Origin: a bacterium | Lineage (GTDB): Bacteria; SZUA-79; Acidulodesulfobacterales; Acidulodesulfobacteraceae | Length of the DNA stretch: 43,382 bases | Assembly: GCA_021818985.1 (NCBI GenBank) | Contig: JAKASO010000002.1 | Location: 1 to 43,382 of the forward strand | Direction of reading: 5' to 3' | Part shown: positions 27,111 to 36,831 of the stretch, in pieces | Position numbering within the stretch: position 1 is the first letter of the stretch | How the letters are laid out: each line of letters starts with the position of its first letter | Made by a program: the position numbers and the translations under genes | The notes under the pieces: model-generated | Seen by the model: the letters and a program-made list of their open reading frames with translations, nothing else | Databases searched by the model: none | Told to the model about the DNA's origin: nothing

Positions 27111-29462
27111 ATGATTAAAGCAAAAAAGAAAAAAAGAAAAATAAAATTTATTTTACTTGCTGTTTTCGGAGTTATTTTAACCCCCTTCGTCATACTCGGC
27201 ATCCTTTATTTTATGCTTGCCTCCACCGTTCCCAATATAGTTTCTTTTAAAGATTATCACCCTGCGCAGATCAATTATATATATTCGGCAAGCGGAAAAC
27301 TCGTGGGTTATTTGGGTCCGGTCAACAGGGAAGTCGTCCCATTTTCTGAGATACCCGTTCAAGTAAGAGAGGCGTTTTTAGCCGCAGAGGATAAAAATTT
27401 TTACAATCAAGGGCCTTTGGATTTTAAAGCAATACTGAGGGCGTTTGTAGTCAATCTTATGGCCGGGCGTATTGTAGAGGGCGGCTCGACCATTACCCAG
27501 CAGGTTGCAAAGACCATCCTTACCCCATACCAAAGGACATATATATGGAAACTCAGGGAGGCTATCCTTGCTTATCGTATTGCCGGACATCTGTCTAAAA
27601 ACGACATTCTCGGTATATACTTAAACCAGATATATCTTGGCAGCAACGCTTATGGCGTGCAAGCCGCTTCTTTGACATATTTCGGCATTCCAGTATGGAA
27701 ACTTAATTTAGCCGAAGCCTCTATGCTCGGAGGCCTGCCCCAGGCTCCTTCCTTCCTCGATCCTTACCTTCATTACAAAGATGCAAGAAGGCGGCAGAGA
27801 TATGTTTTGGAACAGATGGTCGGTGATGGTTTTATTACGCAGGCGCAGGCGGTTAAAGCATACAATACTAAACTTGTTTTTAATGATTATTTCAGATATT
27901 ACGGTGTTGCGCCGTATTATCTTGCGTTTATCAAGCAGTTTATAATCAATAAATACGGAAGGCGCATATATAAAGAAGGCGGTTTAAGAATATACTCCGC
28001 TTTAAGCGCAAGGGCGCAAAAGTATGCAGACAAAGCGGTAAAATCTGGACTTAACACGTTAAACCATCATTATGGCTATACCGGACCGCTTAAGGCGCTA
28101 TCCTACGCTCAAATGAAAGTCGCGATAAACAAGGAAAAGGATGCTGTTAATAGCCTGTATGCCGGTCATATGTATAAAGGTTTTGTAACATATATTGCGC
28201 CAGACGGGAGTTATGCCGATATTGCAGTCGGCAAATTTCTTGGCGTTCTACCAGTAAGTAATATGCGATGGGCATCGAAATTCCAACGCTATGTCTATTT
28301 TGCATACAGGCAAATAAGCAGTGTTTCGCAGGCATTAAATCCTGGTTATGAAATATTGGTAAAGTTCGACGGCTACGGAAAAAACCATATCCCTATATTT
28401 TCATTAGAAGAAAAAGATGTTATCGAAGGAGCGCTTATCTCGATAAACCCAAAAAACGGTTATGTCAAAGCCATGGTCGGCGGTTACGATTATGGGGTTA
28501 GCCAATTCAACAGGGCGCTTTATTCCAAACGACAGACCGGTTCCGCATTTAAGCCTATTCTTTATGCGGAAGCCCTGAGTCTTGGCTATACCCCTTCTTC
28601 CATAATAAACAATACACCCGTGATATATCCTACAGGCGTTCCGGGTAAATACTATAAACCTCATAACTTTTCCAGACGGTTTACGGGTCCTACGCCTCTT
28701 TTAATTGCACTTGCGCATTCAATAGACGTCGTAGCGGTTAAGCTTTTGGACAAAATAGGGATAAATAATGTGGTTCACCTTGCCGGAACGATGGGCATCC
28801 ATCACCTTGTTAAAAATCTAACTATGGCGCTCGGTTCTTCAAGCATAAGGCTCATCGACCTTACCGATGCCTATTCGGCATTTGCAAATAGCGGGATCGA
28901 ATGCAAACCGGTATTTATAACAAAAATATTGACTCCCGGCGGAAAACCCATATATCGCAAAAATCCCGCATGTAAACAAGTTTTAAGTCCCGGCGTTGCC
29001 TATGTGCTTACAAATATGCTTGAGCGGGTTATCACCAACGGCACCGGCGTTACGATATCGAAAATCAGAAGCGTTGCTCCTTATGTTGCAGGGAAAACCG
29101 GTTCATCGAGCCAGTACAGGGACGGCATATTTATAGGATATACATCGTCGCTTGCCACTGGGGTATGGACGGGGCGCGACGATTATCATTCCATGGGAAG
29201 GTTTATGGTCGGGGCTATCACTGCTGCGCCGATTTGGGATTCATATATGTCTAAAGCCTTAGAAATATACCATCCCAGACCTTTTAGGATACCGCATGGC
29301 ATAGTTTTTGCCGAGATAAATCCGCATACCGGCTTATTAGCTTCTTCGAACTACAAAAATCCTATTTTAATGCCTTATATCGCTGGAACCGAACCGCAGA
29401 TAACAACTAAAACTAAAAAGATCAGAAACCCATATTACTATTTTGACTTATCTTTACAATAA
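27111..29462 (+). CDS. mrcA: Class A penicillin-binding protein (PBP1A-type transglycosylase/transpeptidase)
   Basis: This bifunctional peptidoglycan synthase is anchored by one membrane helix (about 12-36) after a Lys-rich start. The glycosyltransferase family 51 domain has the catalytic Glu93 in AAEDKNFYNQG, then EGGSTITQQVAK (123-134) and LREAILAYRIAG. The transpeptidase domain has the nucleophile Ser478 and Lys481 in TGSAFKP, and KTG (662-664) in VAGKTGSSSQYRDG. The second motif, normally SxN, reads Ser537-Ile-Asp539 in LAHSIDVVAVKLL, an unusual Asp. Length 783 is typical of PBP1A. The leader lacks a Shine-Dalgarno. A binding protein of the LpoA-like fold lies just upstream. Confidence 0.93.
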   Translation: MIKAKKKKRKIKFILLAVFGVILTPFVILGILYFMLASTVPNIVSFKDYHPAQINYIYSASGKLVGYLGPVNREVVPFSEIPVQVREAFLAAEDKNFYNQGPLDFKAILRAFVVNLMAGRIVEGGSTITQQVAKTILTPYQRTYIWKLREAILAYRIAGHLSKNDILGIYLNQIYLGSNAYGVQAASLTYFGIPVWKLNLAEASMLGGLPQAPSFLDPYLHYKDARRRQRYVLEQMVGDGFITQAQAVKAYNTKLVFNDYFRYYGVAPYYLAFIKQFIINKYGRRIYKEGGLRIYSALSARAQKYADKAVKSGLNTLNHHYGYTGPLKALSYAQMKVAINKEKDAVNSLYAGHMYKGFVTYIAPDGSYADIAVGKFLGVLPVSNMRWASKFQRYVYFAYRQISSVSQALNPGYEILVKFDGYGKNHIPIFSLEEKDVIEGALISINPKNGYVKAMVGGYDYGVSQFNRALYSKRQTGSAFKPILYAEALSLGYTPSSIINNTPVIYPTGVPGKYYKPHNFSRRFTGPTPLLIALAHSIDVVAVKLLDKIGINNVVHLAGTMGIHHLVKNLTMALGSSSIRLIDLTDAYSAFANSGIECKPVFITKILTPGGKPIYRKNPACKQVLSPGVAYVLTNMLERVITNGTGVTISKIRSVAPYVAGKTGSSSQYRDGIFIGYTSSLATGVWTGRDDYHSMGRFMVGAITAAPIWDSYMSKALEIYHPRPFRIPHGIVFAEINPHTGLLASSNYKNPILMPYIAGTEPQITTKTKKIRNPYYYFDLSLQ

Positions 29463-29500
29463 ACAATAAACAAATAAGCATTAGTTAATGTGTTAATAAA

Positions 29501-30562
29501 ATGAATATTTATAGGTCATTAGCCGACGGGTTTGGAAGAAAAGTAACATACCTGAGGATCTCCGTTACCGACAGATGCAACTTAAGGTGCGTATATTGCA
29601 TGCCTGAAGAAGGTGTCAAACTTGTCAGCCATGCCGATGTTCTTTCTTATGAAGATATTTTGAGGTTAGTAAATATACTTTCTGTTCACGGGATCAGCAA
29701 GATAAGAATAACGGGAGGAGAGCCGCTTGTAAGAAAAGGGATAACCCGTTTTATCAAGGATTTAAGCGGTATAAAAGGGGTAAACGATATAGCGATGACG
29801 ACTAACGGCCTGCTTCTTGAGCCGTTTGCGGCTGAGCTTTTTGACGCAGGCTTAAAAAGGGTCAATATAAGCCTTGATTCCTTGAAAGAAGACGTATTTT
29901 TAAGGATTACAAGGTTAGGCAGGTTAAATGATGTTTTAAACGGCATATACAGGGCTAAAGAAGTTGGATTTTATCCGGTAAAGGTAAACGCCGTCCTGAT
30001 CCGCAATATCAATGACGGCGAGATAATCGATTTTGTTAATTTTGCGAGGGCTCACGAATTTAATTTAAGATTTATCGAGTATATGCCGGTGGGTTTAAAC
30101 GCCGGTGAAACCGTTACTTCTAAAGAGGTGGAGGACAGGATTAAAGAGGCGTTTAGCGGCTTCATGCCTTTAAACGATAAATCTGATGGAAATTTATCCG
30201 TAAATGCATCCGTCAGCAAGGATTTTACCTTTTCGGATAATAAGGCTGTGATTGGTTTTATAAGCCCACTTTCTAAACATTTTTGCGAAGGCTGCAGCAG
30301 ACTGAGATTAACAGCTTCAGGCAAGCTGCGGACATGTCTTTTTTATGACAACGAATATGATATAAAAAAGCTCTTGGATGAAAATAATGAAAATACCGCT
30401 GGTAATGATGATATTATATTTAAATATATTGAAGACGCGCTTAAACAAAAAAAACAGACACATCTGTTCAATGAAAAAGCCGAAAACTTTAAGAACCGTA
30501 TTTGTAGCGGTGATATAGATACCGGGTGGGCGAACGATTATATGAATAAGATCGGCGGATAA
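29501..30562 (+). CDS. moaA: GTP 3',8-cyclase MoaA (molybdenum cofactor biosynthesis)
   Basis: MoaA is the radical SAM enzyme for the first step of molybdopterin synthesis. The N-terminal cluster ligands are Cys26, Cys30 and Cys33 in DRCNLRCVYCMP, with TGGEP at 71-75. A second C-terminal cluster uses Cys262, Cys265 and Cys279 in FCEGCSRLRLTASGKLRTC. The protein ends in the Gly-Gly (352-353) needed for activity. At 353 residues it is slightly longer than usual, with a charged insert after about residue 285. It lies 38 bases after the PBP gene and 24 before gyrA; no other moa or mob gene is present here. Confidence 0.96.
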   Translation: MNIYRSLADGFGRKVTYLRISVTDRCNLRCVYCMPEEGVKLVSHADVLSYEDILRLVNILSVHGISKIRITGGEPLVRKGITRFIKDLSGIKGVNDIAMTTNGLLLEPFAAELFDAGLKRVNISLDSLKEDVFLRITRLGRLNDVLNGIYRAKEVGFYPVKVNAVLIRNINDGEIIDFVNFARAHEFNLRFIEYMPVGLNAGETVTSKEVEDRIKEAFSGFMPLNDKSDGNLSVNASVSKDFTFSDNKAVIGFISPLSKHFCEGCSRLRLTASGKLRTCLFYDNEYDIKKLLDENNENTAGNDDIIFKYIEDALKQKKQTHLFNEKAENFKNRICSGDIDTGWANDYMNKIGG

Positions 30563-30586
30563 ATTAAAATTAATAAGGAGAAGAAC

Positions 30587-33004
30587 TTGGATCAGCAGAG
30601 TGTTATTGACATTAATATTGAAGACGAAATGAAGCAGTCTTACCTTGATTATGCCATGAGTGTGATCATCGGCAGGGCGCTTCCAGAGGTAAAAGATGGA
30701 CTAAAACCCGTTCATAGAAGGGTGCTGTTTGCCATGAACGAGATCTCTAACGATTATAACAAACCGTATAAAAAATCGGCAAGGATCGTAGGGGACGTAA
30801 TAGGTAAATTTCATCCCCATGGAGATACGGCGGTTTACGACACGATAGTCAGAATGGCGCAGGATTTTTCTTTAAGATACCCTCTTATTGATGGGCAGGG
30901 CAATTTCGGTTCCATAGACGGCGATCCACCTGCTGCCATGAGATATACCGAGGTCAGGATGACGAGGCTTTCTTCGCTTTTATTAGACGACATAGAAAAT
31001 GAGACCATTAATTTTATGCCGAACTACGACGGCTCTCTTAAAGAACCTGCCATACTGCCGGCAAAGTTTCCGAACCTTCTTATAAATGGCTCTTCGGGGA
31101 TTGCGGTCGGCATGGCTTCCAACATTCCGCCGCATAATCTTAATGAATCAATTGACGCCCTGCTTTATTTTATTGACAATCCGTCATGCGGGATAGGCGA
31201 ACTGCAAAAATTTATAAAAGGGCCGGATTTTCCTACAGGAGGAATAATTTACGGGAAAAACGGCGTCTACAGCTATTTTAATACGGGAAGAGGACTTGTG
31301 AAACTCAGGGCGAGGCATTATTTTGAGAATTCAAAGATCATTATTGACCAGATACCTTATCAGGTAAATAAATCCAAACTGCTTGAAAAGATTGCCGAGC
31401 TTGCGAGGGAAAAAAAGGTCGAGGGAATTTCGGATCTGCGCGACGAATCGGACAGGGATGGGCTCAGGATAGTTATCGAATTAAAAAGGGATGCCAATGA
31501 AAGGGTATTGATGAACAAACTGTTTGCGTCAACCCCCCTTGAAACTACTTTTGGGGTAATAATGCTTGCGATAGTCAACAATCAGCCCAAAATACTCGAT
31601 TTGAAGTCCATGCTTTCACTTTTTATTGATTTCAGAAAGGAAGTTGTTACAAAAAGAACGGCTTTTGAATTAAAAAAAGCGATGGAACGGCTGCATATAT
31701 TGGAAGCTTTGAAGATAGCTGCGCAGAACATAGATGAGGTTATAGAGGTCATAAAAAACTCCGGTTCTCCTGCCGAAGCCAAACAAGCTCTTATTAAAAT
31801 ATATTCATTTTCGGATATACAGGCGGGGGCTATTTTAGATATGAAACTTGAAAAAATAACGAATCTTGAAAGACAGCAGATAATAAAAGAATACGAAGAG
31901 ATTGTAGGAAAGGTCAAAAAACTTAAAGAGATATTGGAAAGCGAGATTTTAATAAAAAAAATCATCAAAGACGAGCTTAAGTTTATAAAGGAAAAATTCG
32001 GCGATGAAAGAAGGACTGAAATAGTTGACGAAGAAAAAGAGGTTAATGAGATTGACTTTATACCTAATGACGCCATGCTTGTAATGATAACCGACAATGG
32101 TTATATAAAACGGATAAAATTATCTTCCTTTCAGAGCCAGAATAGAGGCGGTAAGGGTCTTATAGGCATAAGATCAAAAGAAGAGGATTTTGTAATAAAT
32201 TCGTTTTGCGCTAAAGCGCATGACAGTGTCCTTTTCTTTACAAACCAGGGCAATGCGTATAAGCTTAAAGTTTATGAGATACCCGAGACCCAGAGGCAGG
32301 CAAAAGGAAGGCCTATAATAAATCTTCTAAATCTTAGGAAAAATGAAAGAATATCGTCTTTTATATCCGTCGAAAATTTCGACCCCGGCTATTCAATAGC
32401 GATTGCAACTAAAAAAGGACAGCTCGTCAGGACGTCTTTAAATAATTTTGCCAATATAAGAAAGGGCGGCATGATAGCCGTCAGGCTAAAGAGCGGCGAC
32501 GAGGTTATAAGTGTGCAAATCACTTCCAGTTCCTTAAAAAAACAGCTCATAGTCATTGCAACGAAGATGGGGAAATCCATCTGCTGCGATATTAATGATT
32601 TTAGGCTCCTTGGCAGGGGCGCTATGGGTGTTAAGGCGATCAGTCTTTTGAAAGGTGATGAATGTGTATCAATGGATGTGCTTGCGTCGGAAGCAGATCT
32701 TCTCGTCGGGGTAACGGAAAAGGGTTACGGAAAGAAGACTAAAATGGCCGAATTTCGCAAGCAGAAAAGAGGTGGCAGCGGTTTGATCGCTATTAAAACC
32801 GGTCAAAGGAACGGTTTTGTCGTATGTGTTCTAAAGGTTACGGCAGATGACAATATAATATTGATCACTTCTGCTGGCAGGCTGATCAGGATAAAAGCGG
32901 GCGATCTGCGCACAATCGGCAGGAATACCATGGGCGTGAGGCTGATCAATCTTAATGAGGATGAAAGGGTTTCAAGTGCCGTTATCGCTTCTGCGGAAGA
33001 TTAA
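30587..33004 (+). CDS. gyrA: DNA gyrase subunit A
   Basis: GyrA breaks and rejoins DNA in the gyrase A2B2 complex. The catalytic Tyr120 is in [12 protein letters not shown]. The quinolone-determining region contains [17 protein letters not shown], with Thr81 and Asp85 at the positions of E. coli Ser83 and Asp87. The C-terminal beta-pinwheel has the GyrA box QNRGGKG (518-524), which supports gyrase rather than topoisomerase IV. Length 805 is typical. The start is a TTG at 30587 with AAGGAG six bases upstream. gyrB is elsewhere, beside dnaN. moaA precedes it by 24 bases; gpsA follows. Confidence 0.97.
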   Translation: MDQQSVIDINIEDEMKQSYLDYAMSVIIGRALPEVKDGLKPVHRRVLFAMNEISNDYNKPYKKSARIVGDVIGKFHPHGDTAVYDTIVRMAQDFSLRYPLIDGQGNFGSIDGDPPAAMRYTEVRMTRLSSLLLDDIENETINFMPNYDGSLKEPAILPAKFPNLLINGSSGIAVGMASNIPPHNLNESIDALLYFIDNPSCGIGELQKFIKGPDFPTGGIIYGKNGVYSYFNTGRGLVKLRARHYFENSKIIIDQIPYQVNKSKLLEKIAELAREKKVEGISDLRDESDRDGLRIVIELKRDANERVLMNKLFASTPLETTFGVIMLAIVNNQPKILDLKSMLSLFIDFRKEVVTKRTAFELKKAMERLHILEALKIAAQNIDEVIEVIKNSGSPAEAKQALIKIYSFSDIQAGAILDMKLEKITNLERQQIIKEYEEIVGKVKKLKEILESEILIKKIIKDELKFIKEKFGDERRTEIVDEEKEVNEIDFIPNDAMLVMITDNGYIKRIKLSSFQSQNRGGKGLIGIRSKEEDFVINSFCAKAHDSVLFFTNQGNAYKLKVYEIPETQRQAKGRPIINLLNLRKNERISSFISVENFDPGYSIAIATKKGQLVRTSLNNFANIRKGGMIAVRLKSGDEVISVQITSSSLKKQLIVIATKMGKSICCDINDFRLLGRGAMGVKAISLLKGDECVSMDVLASEADLLVGVTEKGYGKKTKMAEFRKQKRGGSGLIAIKTGQRNGFVVCVLKVTADDNIILITSAGRLIRIKAGDLRTIGRNTMGVRLINLNEDERVSSAVIASAED

Positions 33005-33053
33005 AAAATAACCCCTTTTTTTCTGGTCTTTCGTGGAAAAAACTATATTGATC

Positions 33054-34073
33054 ATGGAAAATTCTGTCGGCATAATAGGCGCGGGAAGCTTTGGCACGGC
33101 GCTCTCCATTAATTTTTCGAAGGTTGTAGACAAGGTATATCTAAAATGCAGAACACGTAAGTCCGCGCAGAAGCTTAGAAAAGCCGGACAAAACCCTGAT
33201 TATCTTGAAGGGCTGCCTTTTAGCGGCAATATAATAATAACAGACAAGTTTGAACCGCTTTTTGAAAATTGCCGGATAATATTTCTTGCCGTTCCTTCCC
33301 TTGCTCTTAAGGATACGCTTATCGGGATAAAAAAATACGGCGGTGTTTTTGACCTTAATAACTATATTTTCGTGAATACCGCTAAAGGGGTAGGCGAACA
33401 AACGCTGGAGATGCCGCATGAGGTTTTCTCGGATGTTCTTGGAAAACCGATGCTTGAAAGGTATGCCGCCCTTAGCGGTCCCAGTTTTGCGGTTGAAGTG
33501 GGACAATGTCTTCCGACGGCTGTCTGCATCGCCTCATATAGCAGTTATGTTCTAAACACTTTAAGGGCTTTTTTTAAAAATATTTATAATTTCAGAATAT
33601 ATACGCTAAACGATGTCGTCGGCGTGGAACTTGGAGGAGCCCTTAAAAATATAATAGCGATTGCATGCGGTATCTCCGACGGGCTTTACCTTGGTTATAA
33701 TGCGCGTGCCGCACTAATCACAAGAGGGATGATCGAAATGACGAGATTCGGAGAAGCTATGGGAGCGGACATGCGCACTTTCACCGGTTTATCGGGTATT
33801 GGCGATCTGATTTTAACCTCTACCTCCGATCTTAGCAGGAACAGGACCGTCGGCATCAAGATAGGTCAGGGAATGGATTTAACTTCTATTTTAAAGGGGA
33901 TGAAAATGATAGCGGAAGGCGTTGCTACGACAAAATCGGTTCATCTGATAGCTAAACAAAAAAATATCTATATGCCGATCACAGATGTGGTGTTTTCCGT
34001 ATTGTATGAGGATTTAAAGCCCAAAGATGCCCTGCGCTTGCTTCTTGAAAGGGACATTAAGGACGAATTTTAA
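33054..34073 (+). CDS. gpsA: Glycerol-3-phosphate dehydrogenase [NAD(P)+]
   Basis: GpsA reduces dihydroxyacetone phosphate to sn-glycerol 3-phosphate for phospholipid synthesis. From the ATG at 33054 the protein is 339 residues and opens with the expected MENSVGIIGAGSFGTALSIN, where GAGSFG (9-14) binds the cofactor. LSGPSFAVEVGQCLPTAVC and the catalytic Lys198 in GGALKNIIAIACGISDGL are family hallmarks. A GTG at 33033 would add seven residues; neither start has a clear ribosome-binding site, so family length decides. The gene follows gyrA by about 50 bases. Confidence 0.95.
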   Translation: MENSVGIIGAGSFGTALSINFSKVVDKVYLKCRTRKSAQKLRKAGQNPDYLEGLPFSGNIIITDKFEPLFENCRIIFLAVPSLALKDTLIGIKKYGGVFDLNNYIFVNTAKGVGEQTLEMPHEVFSDVLGKPMLERYAALSGPSFAVEVGQCLPTAVCIASYSSYVLNTLRAFFKNIYNFRIYTLNDVVGVELGGALKNIIAIACGISDGLYLGYNARAALITRGMIEMTRFGEAMGADMRTFTGLSGIGDLILTSTSDLSRNRTVGIKIGQGMDLTSILKGMKMIAEGVATTKSVHLIAKQKNIYMPITDVVFSVLYEDLKPKDALRLLLERDIKDEF

Positions 34074-34103
34074 GAAAAAATTAATTTATAGAAGGAGGAT
34101 ATT

Positions 34104-34538
34104 ATGCCTGTTGTAATGGAGGTTGAATTAAATCATATTAAAAATCTTCAGTTTGATGCTAATTCCATAAGTAACCTGGGCTATAAGATTTTATTAGACA
34201 CGTCGAAAAATGTGGGCGGAGACGATGAAGGCGTAAAGCCGACCGAACTTTTGCTTATGAGTTTTGCTGGATGCAGTGCAATGGATATTATATCAATACT
34301 TAAGAAAAAAAAGCAGGATATTCGCTCCTTTAATGTTAAGGTGAGGGGCGAAAGGGCAGACTCGCACCCAAGGGTTTTTACGAAGATAGGCATAATTTAT
34401 TCGTTTAAAGGCTCAGATATTAATGAAAATGCCGTAAAAAGGGCTATCGAGCTTGCCAAAGACACATACTGCAGTGTTTGGGCAATGCTAAAAAAAGCAT
34501 GCGACATAGAATGGTCATATACCATTGAAAATTTATAA
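34104..34538 (+). CDS. OsmC/Ohr-family protein
   Basis: Members of this family reduce organic or fatty-acid hydroperoxides with two cysteines. Both are present: Cys57 in LMSFAGCSAMDI and Cys123 in DTYCSVWAML. KPTELLLMSFAGCSAMD followed by KVRGERADSHPRVFTKI is typical of the YhfA-like branch, whose physiological substrate is uncertain. Length 144 is normal. A very strong GAAGGAGGAT precedes the ATG at 34104, the best ribosome-binding site in this region, suggesting high expression. It follows gpsA by 30 bases. Confidence 0.88.
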   Translation: MPVVMEVELNHIKNLQFDANSISNLGYKILLDTSKNVGGDDEGVKPTELLLMSFAGCSAMDIISILKKKKQDIRSFNVKVRGERADSHPRVFTKIGIIYSFKGSDINENAVKRAIELAKDTYCSVWAMLKKACDIEWSYTIENL

Positions 34539-34586
34539 ATTAAATTATATATTTAATATATTTAATTTAATATATTTATTTTAATA

Positions 34587-35195
34587 TTGAATATTGTGAA
34601 CAACATATCCGAAACATTTGAAACATTTGAAACATTCGATTTAAGCCGTAGTGAAAAAGAGCTTTTGATCAATATCGCCAAACAGTCTATCGAAGACAGG
34701 TTAAAAAAAAGAGGCGACGAATATTTATATTCAGACGAGTTAAAGGGTTTTTTGACCGGTAATTTAAAAGAAAATGCGGGTGTTTTTGTAACATTAAAGA
34801 CCAAGGGGGTTCAATTAAGGGGGTGCATCGGAAATTTTATCTCCTTGATTCCCTTGTATGTAAATGTTTATAAAATGGCCCGTGAGGCCGCGTTTGCCGA
34901 TCCGAGATTCAGACCTCTTGCAAATAGTGAATTAGGAGAGATAAAAATTGAAATATCGGTTTTATCGCCTCTTAAAAAAATAAGTGGTCTTGAGGAGATA
35001 GAAATTGGAAAGCACGGCATACACCTGATAAAAGGTCCTTATCATGGAGTTCTGCTTCCGCAAGTTGCCCTTGAACATAATATGGACAGAAAAGGGTTTT
35101 TAGAAGCTGTGTCCATAAAAGCGGGCCTGCCTCCGGATGCCTATAAACATAATGCGGACATATATATTTTTTCCGCATTGATCTTTGGCGGATAA
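34587..35195 (+). CDS. AMMECR1-domain protein (AmmeMemoRadiSam system protein A)
   Basis: The AMMECR1 domain is conserved from bacteria to humans but lacks a firmly known biochemical role. The hallmark LRGCIG motif is at 77-82, followed by AREAAFADPRFRPL and IEISVLSPLKKI. HLIKGPYHGVLLPQVALEHN and FLEAVSIKAGLPPDAY complete the domain. Length is 202. The first codon proposed is TTG at 34587; GTG at 34596 is an alternative, and there is no ribosome-binding site, so the N-terminus is uncertain. A 9-base triplication (34611-34637) encodes ETF repeats. The usual partners, MEMO and a radical SAM protein, are not adjacent. Confidence 0.85.
   Translation: MNIVNNISETFETFETFDLSRSEKELLINIAKQSIEDRLKKRGDEYLYSDELKGFLTGNLKENAGVFVTLKTKGVQLRGCIGNFISLIPLYVNVYKMAREAAFADPRFRPLANSELGEIKIEISVLSPLKKISGLEEIEIGKHGIHLIKGPYHGVLLPQVALEHNMDRKGFLEAVSIKAGLPPDAYKHNADIYIFSALIFGG
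34611..34637. repeat. Three tandem copies of a 9-base unit inside the AMMECR1 gene
   Basis: GAAACATTT occurs at 34611-34619 and 34620-34628, then GAAACATTC at 34629-34637. It adds the tripeptide Glu-Thr-Phe three times, in frame, so copy number could change without a frameshift. Confidence 0.9.
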
Positions 35196-35202
35196 CCGGT
35201 TT

Positions 35203-35859
35203 ATGAAATACTACCCCATCAACCTTAATATTTATAAAAAAAAGATTCTTGTTATCGGCGGCGGGATAGTTGCAACAAGAAAGATAGAAAGATTGATCGA
35301 AAGGGGGGCGCGGATTAAAGTGGTGTCCCCGGAAGTTACCGGCAAAATTAAGGCATTTATTAATGAAGGCAGGATCAGATGGATAGAAAGGCTATATAAA
35401 CCGGGAGATGAAGAGGGGGTAGTAGCGGTTTTTTGCGCAATTTCGTCAAATCCACAAAATAACAAAATTGAAGAAGGGCTATATAAAATATGCATTAAAA
35501 AGAGTATTTTGATCAATATTGCCGATAAACCAGAACTCTGCACTTTTACCCTTCCCGCTCTTGTTTCAAGGGGAGAATTTGATATAGCGGTGTTTACCGG
35601 CGGCCTGTCCCCGAGACTTGCTAAAAAAATCAGAGAAGATTTGGAAAAGGTTTACGGAGAGGAATACAATTTATTTGTGAGGCTTTTGGGTATGATGAGA
35701 AAGGAAATTAAAATGAAAAAACTGCCTCAGCGCGAAAATCAGAAGGTTTTCAATAAATTAGTCGCTTCAGAATTGTTTGAACTTGTCAGAAAAAAAAGAT
35801 ATAACGAGATCAGCCTGTTTTTAAGCAATTTTATTCAGAAAATTAGGCAATGGCCATGA
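35203..35859 (+). CDS. sirC: Precorrin-2 dehydrogenase / sirohydrochlorin ferrochelatase-type protein (SirC/Met8/CysG N-terminal)
   Basis: This protein oxidises precorrin-2 to sirohydrochlorin with NAD+; some members also insert iron. The start MKYYPINLNIYKKKILVIGG leads to GGGIVATRK (19-27), the NAD fold. Asp108 in INIADKPELCTFTLPA is the expected catalytic Asp. VFTGGLSPRLAKKIREDLE is the helical domain signature. The ATG at 35203 gives 218 residues, typical of stand-alone SirC. It follows the AMMECR1 gene by 8 bases and overlaps hemX by an ATGA. Whether it also chelates iron cannot be told, since no separate SirB is in the window. Confidence 0.92.
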   Translation: MKYYPINLNIYKKKILVIGGGIVATRKIERLIERGARIKVVSPEVTGKIKAFINEGRIRWIERLYKPGDEEGVVAVFCAISSNPQNNKIEEGLYKICIKKSILINIADKPELCTFTLPALVSRGEFDIAVFTGGLSPRLAKKIREDLEKVYGEEYNLFVRLLGMMRKEIKMKKLPQRENQKVFNKLVASELFELVRKKRYNEISLFLSNFIQKIRQWP

Positions 35860-36731
35860 TCAATAAATATTACTATCTTATTCCATTTTTCATCTATTTT
35901 TTTTCATATTTACTGCTTTTTTCCCGGCAGAAAAATTTATACAGGACATTCATTGTTTTAATCTATTCCGGCTTCATTATTCAATCCTTTATTCTTCTTT
36001 TATTGATAAACAGATACAGCATATATCACGGCATTTCCATTGCTTCCATTATTTTTTTTAATTCATGGATCCTTATGCTTGTAATTATAATATTCAGTCT
36101 TTTATATAAAGCCAAATACGTGCTTATCTATGTTTCCCCCCTTGCATACCTTACCCTTTTTATCTCCTATTTTGCGCCTGCCGCCGATTTTCGGACGGCG
36201 CTTATGGTTAATTCGAGCCTGCTTGTTACTCATATACTACTCATTCTATTAGGGGATTCCCTGTTTGCTCTTGCTTTTATGATTTCTTTAATATATATTT
36301 TTCAGGAAAGGCGGGTCAAGCTTAAAAAGAATTTAAAAATATTCGATAAAAACAGGGAAGGTGATAAAAAGGGTTATAAAAAATACGGCTGGGACGAGGT
36401 ATTTTATCTGGGCAAGGGTTATAATCTGGAATTATTGGATAATATGAACTATCAATGTCTGAAAATAGGTTTTCCGACGCTTACCGCAGGGCTTGCGATA
36501 GGCATCTACCTGTCAAATTCTTTATTTGGTTCTATGACAACGGTAAAACCTATCGAGGTAATTTCTCTAATTACATGGCTTATATACGCAATTCTTTTAC
36601 ACGAAAGGATTTCAAGGGGGTTAAGGGGTAAAAGAGCGGCTATTTTCAGTATTGCTGGATTTTTGATGATCGTTTCGACTTTAGCGCTTTCTTTATATTT
36701 ATTCCCCCAAATTCACGGCTTCTTGCATTAA
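35856..36731 (+). CDS. hemX: HemX/CcsA-type multi-pass membrane protein
   Basis: This integral membrane protein of 291 residues has about eight hydrophobic segments. SSLLVTHILLILLGDSLFAL leading to IYIFQERRVKLKK matches the family shared by HemX and the cytochrome c assembly protein CcsA. Its conserved late segments include GFPTLTAGLAIGIYLSNS and LHERISRGLRGKRAAIFSI. The strict Trp-rich CcsA motif is not obvious, favouring HemX. The ATG at 35856 overlaps the sirC stop as ATGA; an ATG at 35850 is also possible. hemX next to hemA is a classic arrangement, where HemX is thought to affect GluTR levels. A 100-base AT-rich gap precedes hemA. Confidence 0.85.
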   Translation: MINKYYYLIPFFIYFFSYLLLFSRQKNLYRTFIVLIYSGFIIQSFILLLLINRYSIYHGISIASIIFFNSWILMLVIIIFSLLYKAKYVLIYVSPLAYLTLFISYFAPAADFRTALMVNSSLLVTHILLILLGDSLFALAFMISLIYIFQERRVKLKKNLKIFDKNREGDKKGYKKYGWDEVFYLGKGYNLELLDNMNYQCLKIGFPTLTAGLAIGIYLSNSLFGSMTTVKPIEVISLITWLIYAILLHERISRGLRGKRAAIFSIAGFLMIVSTLALSLYLFPQIHGFLH

Positions 36732-36831
36732 AGTTATTTATTTTATGTTATGCAATAAAATATGTAATATTTTTTATATTTATATTAAATTTATATTAAT
36801 TAGATGTGCGCAATAAATATATAAATAAATT

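Noticed and set aside
31582..32097. 171-codon open frame on the minus strand inside gyrA, rich in Ser, Ile and Phe
   Set aside because: It is antisense to the conserved gyrA coding region. Its composition is what reverse-reading AT-rich Lys/Glu codons gives, and no family signature is visible.
36739..36762. Inverted repeat TATTTTAT-N8-ATAAAATA between hemX and hemA
   Set aside because: The stem is only A/T with an 8-base loop, too weak for a terminator, and such pairs are expected by chance here.
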